Assembly: GCF_004193775.1 (NCBI RefSeq) | Contig: NW_021143923.1 | Location: 46,248-110,247, forward strand | Length of the DNA stretch: 64,000 bases | Source: Glycine soja | Lineage: Eukaryota > Streptophyta > Magnoliopsida > Fabales > Fabaceae | Reading direction: 5' to 3' | Shown here: positions 52,001 to 62,700 of the stretch, piece after piece | How positions within the stretch are numbered: position 1 is the first letter of the stretch | Layout of the letters: each line of letters opens with the position of its first letter | Notes under the pieces: generated by a model | Databases searched by the model: none | What the model was told of the DNA's origin: nothing | What the model saw: the letters and a program-made list of their open reading frames with translations, nothing else | Position numbers and translations under genes: made by a program

Positions 52001-54918
52001 AAGAAATTCAAATGGTCATAACTTTTCACACGGATGTCCGATTTAGGCTTATAATATATCGATACGCTCGAAATTAAACATCGAAAACTCTCACGAAATT
52101 CAAATAGACATAACTATTCACACGGATGTCCGATTCGGGCGCATAATATGTCGAGGCTCGAAATTGAACAACGGATGCTCTTGATAAATTCAACTGGTAT
52201 AACTTTTCACACGGATATCCGATTCGGGCACATAATATGTCGAGAAGCTCAATATTGAACAACGAAAGTTCTTTAGAAATTCAAATGGTCATAACTTTTC
52301 ACACGGATGTTAGATTAAGGAGCATCACATATAGATACGCTCGAAAATGAAAAACGGAAGCTCTCGGGAAATTTAAATGGTCATAACTTTTCACACGGAT
52401 ATCCTATTCGGGCACATAGTATGTCGAGAAGCTCGAAATTGAACAACGGAAGCTCTTGAGAAATTCAACTGGTATAACTTTCACACGGATGTCCGATTCA
52501 GTCAAATCACATATCAAGACGCTCGAAATTAAACATCGGAAACTCTCGGGAAATTCAAATAGTCATAACTTTTCACACGGATGTCCGATTCGGGCGCATA
52601 ATATGTCGAGAGGCTCGAAATTGAACAACGGAACTCTTAAGAAATTCAAATGGTCATAACTTTTCACACGGATGTCCGATTTAGGCTTATAATATATCGA
52701 TACGCTCGAAATTAAACATCGGAAACTCTCACGAAATTCAAATGGTCATAACTTTTCACACGGATATCCGATTCGGGCACATAATATGTCGAGAAGCTCG
52801 ATATTGAACAACGAAAGTTCTTTAGAAATTCAAATGGTCTTAACTTTTCACACGGATGTCCGATTCAGGCAAATCACATATCGAGACGCTCAAATTGAGC
52901 AACAGAAGCTCTTGAGAAATTCAAATGGTCATAACTTTTCACACGGATGTTAGATTAAGGAGCATCACATATAGATACGCTCGAAAATGAAAAACGGAAG
53001 CTCTCGGGAAATTTAAATGGTCATAACTTTTCACATTGAGGTCCGATCCGGGCTTATAATATATCGATATGCACGAAATTAAACAACGGAAACTCTCGAG
53101 AAATTCAAATGGTCATAACTTTTCACACGGATGTCCGATTCGGGCGCATAATATGTCGAGAGGCTCGAAATTGAGCAACGGAAGCTCTTGAGAAATTCAA
53201 ATGGTCATAACTTTTGACACGGATGTCCGATTCAGGCAAATCACATATCGAGACGCTCAGAATTGAACATTGGAAGCTCTTGAGAAATTCAAATGCTCAT
53301 AACATTTAACTCGAATGTCCAATTTTGGCGCATCACATATAGTGACACTCGAAATTGAACAACAGAAGCTCTCGTGAAATTCAAATGGTCATAACTTTTA
53401 CCACTAAGGTCCGATTCAGGTTTATAATATATCGATACACTCGAAATTAAACATCGGAAACTCTCTAGAAATTCAAATGGTCATAACTTTTCACACGGAT
53501 GTCCGATTCAGGCTTATAATATATCGATGCGCTCGAAATTAAACATCGGAAACTCTCGGGAAATTCAAATAGTCATAACTTTTCACACGAATGTCTGATT
53601 CAAGCTTATAATATATCGAGATGTTCGAAATTGAATAACGGAAGCTCTTGAGAATTTCAAATGGTCATAACTTGTCACACTCGGGTCCGATTCAGGCTTA
53701 TAATATATCGAGACGCTTAAAATTAAACATCGGAAGCTCTCGAGAAATTCGATTGGTCATAATTTTTCAAACGGATGTCCGATTCGGGCGCATAGTATGT
53801 CGAGACGCTCGAAATTGAACAACGAAAGCTCTCGAGAAATTCAAATGGTCATAACTTTTCACTCGGATGTCCGATTCAGACGTATCACATATAGAGACGC
53901 TCGTAAATGCACAACGGAAGCTCTTGTGAAATTCAAATGGTCATAACTTTTTACACGGATGTCCGATTCGGGCGCATAATATGTCGAGAGTCTAGAAATT
54001 GAACAACCGAAGCTCTTGAGAAATTCAAATGGTCATAACTTTTCACACGGATGTCCGATTCAGGCGTATAATATATCGATACGCTCGAAATTAAACATCG
54101 GAAGATCTCAAGATATTCAAATTGTCATAACTTTTCACACGGATGTCCGATTCGGGCGCATAATATGTCGAGAAGCTCGAAATTGAACTACGGAAGCTCT
54201 TGAGAAATTGAAATGGTCATAACTTTTCACACGGATGTCCGATTCAAGCTTATAATATATCGATACGCTCGAAATTAAACATCGAAAACTCTCGGAAAAT
54301 TCAAATAGACATAACTATTCACACGGATGTCCGATTCGGGCGCATAATATGTCGAGAGGCTCGAAATTGAACAACGGATGCTCTTGATAAATTCAACTGG
54401 TATAACTTTTCACACGGATATCCGATTCGGGCACATAATATGTCGAGAAGCTCAATATTGAACAACGAAAGTTCTTTAGAAATTCAAATGGTCATAACTT
54501 TTCACACGGATGTCCGATTCAGGCTTATAATATATCGATACGCTCGAAATTAAGCATCGGAAACTCTCGCGAAATTCAAATGGTCATAACTTTTCACACG
54601 GATATCCTATTCGGGCACATAGTATGTCGAGAAGCTCGAAATTGAACAACGGAAGCTCTTGAGAAATTCAACTGGTATAACTTTTCACACGGATGACCTT
54701 TTCAGGCAAATCACATATCAAGACGCTCAAAATTGAACAACGGAAGCTCCTGAGAAATTCATATGGTCATAACTTTTCACACGGATGTCCGATTCAGGCA
54801 CATAATATGTCGAGAAGCTTGATATTGAACAACGAAAGTTCTCGAGAAATTCAAATGGTCATAACTTTTCACACGGATGTCCGATTTAGGCTTATAATAT
54901 ATCGATACGCTCGAAATT
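49046..54918. repeat. Very long HOR, copy III (5,873 bp)
   Basis: Third copy. It differs from copy II by two simple events: a 638-bp (7-monomer) internal duplication around 51.8-52.7 kb, and the loss of one 91-bp monomer with ctctcgcaaattc near 54.1 kb. 5,326 plus 638 minus 91 gives the observed 5,873. Elsewhere it is nearly identical to copy II over kilobases, which argues for very recent duplication. Confidence 0.9.
51780..52740. repeat. 7-monomer (638-bp) tandem duplication inside the long HOR
   Basis: The segment with aactttcacacggatgtccg, gattcagtcaaatc and cggaactcttaag appears at about 51.8-52.06 kb and again at 52.43-52.7 kb, 638 bp apart. At the junction near 52,085 a monomer begins with ctctcacgaaattc, typical of one parent, and continues caaatagacataactattc, typical of another, which marks the crossover point. 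A 2-bp deletion (atgtcgaggctcg) follows at about 52,153. Confidence 0.84.
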
Positions 54919-57900
54919 AAACATCGGAAACTCTCGCGAAATTCAAATGGTCATAACTTTTCACACGGATATCCGATTCGGGCACATAATATGTCAAGAA
55001 GCTCGAAATTGAACAACGGAAGTTCTTGAGAAATTCAAATGGTCTTAACTTTTCACACGGATGTTCTATTCTGGCGCATAATATGTCGACAGGCTAGAAA
55101 TTGAACAACGGAAGCTCTTGAAAAATTCAAATGATCATAACTTTTCACACGAATGTCCGATTCAAGCTTATAATATATCGAGATGTTCGAAATTGAATAA
55201 CGGAAGCTCTTGAGAATTTCAAATGGTCATAACTTGTCACACTCGGGTCCGATTCAGGCTTATAATATATCGAGACGCTTAAAATTAAACATCGAAAGCT
55301 CTCGAGAAATTCGATTGGTCATAATTTTTCAAACGGATGTCCGATTCGGGCGCATAGTATGTCGAGACGCTCGAAATTGAACAACGAAAGCTCTCGAGAA
55401 ATTCAAATGGTCATAACTTTTCACTCGGATGTCCGATTCAGACGTATCACATATAGAGACGCTCGTAAATGCACAACGGAAGCTCTTGTGAAATTCAAAT
55501 GGTCATAACTTTTTACACGGATGTCCGATTCGGGCGCATAATATGTCGAGAGTCTAGAAATTGAACAACCGAAGCTCTTGAGAAATTCAAATGGTCATAA
55601 CTTTTCACACGGATGTCCGATTCAGGCGTATAATATATCGATACGCTCGAAATTAAACATCGGAAGATCTCAAGATATTCAAATTGTCATAACTTTTCAC
55701 ACGGATGTCCGATTCGGGCGCATAATATGTCGAGAAGCTCGAAATTGAACTACGGAAGCTCTTGAGAAATTGAAATGGTCATAACTTTTCACACGGATGT
55801 CCGATTCAAGCTTATAATATATCGATACGCTCGAAATTAAACATCGAAAACTCTCGGAAAATTCAAATAGACATAACTATTCACACGGATGTCCGATTCG
55901 GGCGCATAATATGTCGAGAGGCTCGAAATTGAACAACGGATGCTCTTGATAAATTCAACTGGTATAACTTTTCACACGGATATCCGATTCGGGCACATAA
56001 TATGTCGAGAAGCTCAATATTGAACAACGAAAGTTCTTTAGAAATTCAAATGGTCATAACTTTTCACACGGATGTCCGATTCAGGCTTATAATATATCGA
56101 TACGCTCGAAATTAAGCATCGGAAACTCTCGCGAAATTCAAATGGTCATAACTTTTCACACGGATATCCTATTCGGGCACATAGTATGTCGAGAAGCTCG
56201 AAATTGAACAACGGAAGCTCTTGAGAAATTCAACTGGTATAACTTTTCACACGGATGACCTTTTCAGGCAAATCACATATCAAGACGCTCAAAATTGAAC
56301 AACGGAAGCTCCTGAGAAATTCATATGGTCATAACTTTTCACACGGATGTCCGATTCAGGCACATAATATGTCGAGAAGCTTGATATTGAACAACGAAAG
56401 TTCTCGAGAAATTCAAATGGTCATAACTTTTCACACGGATGTCCGATTTAGGCTTATAATATATCGATACGCTCGAAATTAAACATCGGAAACTCTCGCG
56501 AAATTCAAATGGTCATAACTTTTCACACGGATATCCGATTCGGGCACATAATATGTCAAGAAGCTCGAAATTGAACAACGGAAGTTCTTGAGAAATTCAA
56601 ATGGTCTTAACTTTTCACACGGATGTTCTATTCTGGCGCATAATATGTCGACAGGCTAGAAATTGAACAACGGAAGCTCTTGAAAAATTCAAATGATCAT
56701 AACTTTTCACACGAATGTCCGATTCAAGCTTATAATATATCGAGATGTTCGAAATTGAATAACGGAAGCTCTTGAGAATTTCAAATGGTCATAACTTGTC
56801 ACACTCGGGTCCGATTCAGGCTTATAATATATCGAGACGCTTAAAATTAAACATCGAAAGCTCTCGAGAAATTCGATTGGTCATAATTTTTCAAACGGAT
56901 GTCCGATTCGGGCGCATAGTATGTCGAGACGCTCGAAATTGAACAACGAAAGCTCTCGAGAAATTCAAATGGTCATAACTTTTCACTCGGATGTCCGATT
57001 CAGACGTATCACATATAGAGACGCTCGTAAATGCACAACGGAAGCTCTTGTGAAATTCAAATGGTCATAACTTTTTACACGGATGTCCGATTCGGGCGCA
57101 TAATATGTCGAGAGTCTAGAAATTGAACAACCGAAGCTCTTGAGAAATTCAAATGGTCATAACTTTTCACACGGATGTCCGATTCAGGCGTATAATATAT
57201 CGATACGCTCGAAATTAAACATCGGAAGATCTCAAGATATTCAAATTGTCATAACTTTTCACACGGATGTCCGATTCGGGCGCATAATATGTCGAGAAGC
57301 TCGAAATTGAACTACGGAAGCTCTTGAGAAATTGAAATGGTCATAACTTTTCACACGGATGTCCGATTCAAGCTTATAATATATCGATACGCTCGAAATT
57401 AAACATCGAAAACTCTCGGAAAATTCAAATAGACATAACTATTCACACGGATGTCCGATTCGGGCGCATAATATGTCGAGAGGCTCGAAATTGAACAACG
57501 GATGCTCTTGATAAATTCAACTGGTATAACTTTTCACACGGATATCCGATTCGGGCACATAATATGTCGAGAAGCTCAATATTGAACAACGAAAGTTCTT
57601 TAGAAATTCAAATGGTCATAACTTTTCACACGGATGTCCGATTCAGGCTTATAATATATCGATACGCTCGAAATTAAGCATCGGAAACTCTCGCGAAATT
57701 CAAATGGTCATAACTTTTCACACGGATATCCTATTCGGGCACATAGTATGTCGAGAAGCTCGAAATTGAACAACGGAAGCTCTTGAGAAATTCAACTGGT
57801 ATAACTTTTCACACGGATGACCTTTTCAGGCAAATCACATATCAAGACGCTCAAAATTGAACAACGGAAGCTCCTGAGAAATTCATATGGTCATAACTTT

Positions 57901-59745
57901 TCACACGGATGTCCGATTCAGGCACATAATATGTCGAGAAGCTTGATATTGAACAACGAAAGTTCTCGAGAAATTCAAATGGTCATAACTTTTCACACGG
58001 ATGTCCGATTTAGGCTTATAATATATCGATACGCTCGAAATTAAACATCGGAAACTCTCGCGAAATTCAAATGGTCATAACTTTTCACACGGATATCCGA
58101 TTCGGGCACATAATATGTCAAGAAGCTCGAAATTGAACAACGGAAGTTCTTGAGAAATTCAAATGGTCTTAACTTTTCACACGGATGTTCTATTCTGGCG
58201 CATAATATGTCGACAGGCTAGAAATTGAACAACGGAAGCTCTTGAAAAATTCAAATGATCATAACTTTTCACACGAATGTCCGATTCAAGCTTATAATAT
58301 ATCGAGATGTTCGAAATTGAATAACGGAAGCTCTTGAGAATTTCAAATGGTCATAACTTGTCACACTCGGGTCCGATTCAGGCTTATAATATATCGAGAC
58401 GCTTAAAATTAAACATCGAAAGCTCTCGAGAAATTCGATTGGTCATAATTTTTCAAACGGATGTCCGATTCGGGCGCATAGTATGTCGAGACGCTCGAAA
58501 TTGAACAACGAAAGCTCTCGAGAAATTCAAATGGTCATAACTTTTCACTCGGATGTCCGATTCAGACGTATCACATATAGAGACGCTCGTAAATGCACAA
58601 CGGAAGCTCTTGTGAAATTCAAATGGTCATAACTTTTTACACGGATGTCCGATTCGGGCGCATAATATGTCGAGAGTCTAGAAATTGAACAACCGAAGCT
58701 CTTGAGAAATTCAAATGGTCATAACTTTTCACACGGATGTCCGATTCAGGCGTATAATATATCGATACGCTCGAAATTAAACATCGGAAACTCTCGCAAA
58801 TTCAAATGGTCATAACTTTTCACCCGGATGTCCAATTCAGGCTTATAATATATCGATACGCTCGAAATTAAACATCGGAAGATCCCAAGATATTCAAATT
58901 GTCATAACTTTTCACACGGATGTCCGATTCGGGCGCATAATATGTCGAGAAGCTCGAAATTGAACTACGGAAGCTCTTGAGAAATTGAAATGGTCATAAC
59001 TTTTCACACGGATGTCCGATTCAAGCTTATAATATATCGATACGCTCGAAATTAAACATCGAAAACTCTCGGAAAATTCAAATAGACATAACTATTCACA
59101 CGGATGTCCGATTCGGGCGCATAATATGTCGAGAGGCTCGAAATTGAACAACGGATGCTCTTGATAAATTCAACTGGTATAACTTTTCACACGGATATCC
59201 GATTCGGGCACATAATATGTCGAGAAGCTCAATATTGAACAACGAAAGTTCTTTAGAAATTCAAATGGTCATAACTTTTCACACGGATGTCCGATTCAGG
59301 CTTATAATATATCGATACGCTCGAAATTAAGCATCGGAAACTCTCGCGAAATTCAAATGGTCATAACTTTTCACACGGATATCCTATTCGGGCACATAGT
59401 ATGTCGAGAAGCTCGAAATTGAACAACGGAAGCTCTTGAGAAATTCAACTGGTATAACTTTTCACACGGATGACCTTTTCAGGCAAATCACATATCAAGA
59501 CGCTCAAAATTGAACAACGGAAGCTCCTGAGAAATTCATATGGTCATAACTTTTCACACGGATGTCCGATTCAGGCACATAATATGTCGAGAAGCTTGAT
59601 ATTGAACAACGAAAGTTCTCGAGAAATTCAAATGGTCATAACTTTTCATACGGATGTCCGATTTAGGCTTATAATATATCGATACGCTCGAAATTAAACA
59701 TCGGAAACTCTCGCGAAATTCAAATGGTCATAACTTTTCACACGA
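53590..59745. repeat. 17-mer HOR of the right half, 1,562 bp, four copies
   Basis: The marker acttgtcacactcggg places cttgtcac at 53,671, 55,233, 56,795 and 58,357, exactly 1,562 bp apart (17 x 92 minus 2). The tgaccttttcagg marker follows at about 54.69, 56.25, 57.82 and 59.47 kb. The unit is a sub-segment of the long HOR that has multiplied on its own. The first three units are almost identical. The fourth has regained the 91-bp ctctcgcaaattc monomer at about 58.79 kb and lacks roughly two monomers (gatatccgattcgggcacat and gttctattctgg types) just before 59,745. It overlaps copy III of the long HOR, from which it grows. Confidence 0.93.
58785..58876. repeat. 91-bp monomer that comes and goes between HOR copies
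   Basis: A B-type monomer with the 1-bp-shorter tail ctctcgcaaattc, then cacccggatgtccaattcag. It is present at about 48.15 kb and here but absent at the equivalent places near 54.1, 55.65 and 57.2 kb. Its presence lengthens the fourth 1,562-bp unit to 1,653 bp between landmarks. Monomers of this 91-bp kind correspond in length to the CentGm-2 class, though I cannot assign the class by length alone. Confidence 0.75.
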
Positions 59746-62700
59746 ATGTCCGATTCAAGCTTATAATATATCGAGATGTTCGAAATTGAATAACGGAAGC
59801 TCTTGAGAATTTCAAATGGTCATAAATTGTCACACTCGGGTCCGATTCAGGCTTATAATATATCGAGACGCTTAAAATTAAACATCGGAAACTCTCTAGA
59901 AATTCAAATGGTCACAACTTTTCACACGGATGTCCGATTCAGGCTTATAATATATCGATAGGCTCAAAATTAAACATTGGAAACTCTCGGGAAATTCAAA
60001 TAGTCATAACTTTTCACACGGATGTCCGATTCTGGCGCATAATATGTCGAGAAGCTCGAAATTGAACAACGGAAGCTCTTGAGAAATTCAACTGGTATAA
60101 CTTTTCACATGGATGACCGATTCAGTCAAATCACATATCAAGACGCTCAAAATTAAACATCGGAAACTCTCGGGAAATTCAAATAGTCATAACTTTTCAC
60201 ACGGATGTCCGATTCGGGCGCATAATATGTCGAGAGGCTCAAAATTGAACAACGGAACTCTTGAGAAATTCAAATGGTCATAACTTTTCACACGGATGTC
60301 CGATTCAGGCTTATAATATATCGATACGCTCGAAATTAAACATCGGAAACTCTCGCGAATTTCAAATGGCCATAACTTTTCACACGGATATCCGATTCGG
60401 GCACATAATATGTCGAGAAGCTCGATATTGAACAACGAAAGTTCTTTAGAAATTCAAATGGTCTTAACTTTTCACACGGATGTCCGATTCAGGCAAATCA
60501 CATATCGAGACGCTCAAATTGAGCAACCGAAGCTCTTGAGAAATTCAAATGGTCTTAACTTTTCACACGGATGTTAGATTAAGGAGCATCACATATAGAG
60601 ACGCTCGAAAATGAAAAACGGAAGCTCTCGGGAAATTAAAATGGTCATAACTTTTCACACTGAGGTCCGATTCAGGCATATAATATATTGATACACTCGA
60701 AATTAAACATCGGAAGCTGTCGAGATATTCAAATGGTCATAACTTTTCACACGGATGTCCGATTCGGGCGCATAATATGTCGAGAGGCTCGAAATTGAGC
60801 AACGGAAGCTCTTGAGAAATTCAAATGGTCATAACTTTTCACACGGAAGTCCGATTCAGGCAAATCACATATCGAGACGCTCTGAATTGAACATTGGAAG
60901 CTCTTGAGAAATTCAAATGCTCATAACATTTAACTCGAATGTCCAATTTTGGCGCATCACATATAGTGACACTCGAAATTGAACAACAGAAGCTTTCGTG
61001 AAATTCAAATGGTCATAACTTTTACCACTGAGGTCCGATTCAGGCTTATAATCTATTGATACACTCGAAATTAAACATCGGAAACTCTCTAGAAATTCAA
61101 ATGGTCATAACTTTTCACACAGATGTCCGATTCAGGCTTATAATATATCGATACGCTCAAAATTAAACATTGGAAACTCTCGGGAAATTCAAATAGTCAT
61201 AACTTTTCACACGGATGTCCGATTCGGGCGCATAATATGTCGAGAGGCTCGAAATTGAACAACGGAAGCTCTTGAGAAATTCAAATGGTCATAACTTTTC
61301 ACACGGATGTCCGATTCAGGCTTATAATATATCGATATGCTCGAAATTAAACATCGGAAACTCTCGCGAAATTCAAATGGTCATAACTTTTCACACGGAC
61401 GTTAGATTAAGGAGCATCACATATAGAGACGCTCGAAAATAAAAAATGGAAGTTCTCGGGAAATTAAAATGGTCATAACTTTTCACACTGAGGTCCGATT
61501 CAGGCTTATAATATATTGACACGCTCGAAATTAAACATCGGAAGCTGTCGAGATATTCAAATGGTCATAACTTTTCTCACGGATGTCCGATTCGGGCGCA
61601 TAATATGTCGAGAGGCTCGAAATTGAACAACGGAAGGTCTTGAGAAATTCAAATGGTCATAACTTTTCACACGGATGTCCGATTCAGGCAAATCACATAT
61701 CGAGACGCTCAGAATTGAACAACGGAAGCTCTTGAGAAATTCAAATGGTCATAACATTTAACTCGAATGTCCAATTTATGCACATCACACATAGTGACAC
61801 TCGAAATTGAACAACGGAAGCTCTCGTGAAATTCAAATGGTCATAAATTTTCACACTGAGGTCCGATTCAGGCTTATACTATATCGATACGCTCGAAATT
61901 AAACATCGAAAACTCTCGAGAAAATCAAATGGTCATAACTTTTCACACGGATGTCCGATTCGGGCGCATAATATGTCGACAAGCTCGAAATTGAACAAAG
62001 AAAGCTTTTGAGAAATTCAAATGGTCATAACTTTTCACACGGATGTCCAATTCAGGCTTATAATATATCGATACGCTCGAAATTTAACATCGGAAACTCT
62101 CGCGAAATTCAAATGGTCATAACTTTTCACACGGATATCCGATTCGGGCACATAGTATGTCGAGAAGCTCGAAATTGAACAACGGAAGTTCTTGAGAAAT
62201 TCAAATGGTCTTAACTTTTCACACGGATGTCCGATTCAGGCAAATCACATATCGAGACGCTCAAATTGAACAACGGAGGCTCTTGAGAAATTCAAATGGG
62301 CATAACTTTTCACACGGATGTCCGATTCAGGCTTATAATATATCGATACGCTCGAAATTAAACGTTGGAAACTCTCGGGAATTTCAAATGGTCATAACTT
62401 TTCACACGGATGTCCGATTCGGGCGCATAATATGTCGAGAGGCTCGAAATTGAACGACGGAAGCTCTTGAGAAATTCAAATGGTCATAACATTTAACTAG
62501 AATGTCCAATTTAGGCGCATCACTTATAGTGATATTCGAAATTGAACAACGGAAGCTCTTGTCAAATTCAAATGGTCATAACTTTTAACACTGAGGTCCG
62601 ATTCAGGGTAATAATATATCGATAAGCTCGAAATTAAACATCGGAAACTCTCGAGAAATTCAAATGGTCATAACTTTTCACACGGATGTCCGATTCGATC

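Noticed and set aside
32242..62453. Recurrent 67-101 residue plus-strand reading frames (for example at 43,494, 48,820, 54,693, 56,255, 57,817 and 59,470)
   Set aside because: Identical copies are spaced at the HOR lengths (5,326, 5,873, 1,562, 1,562 and 1,653 bp). They are copies of satellite DNA, not a gene family; no promoter, intron structure or domain is recognisable.
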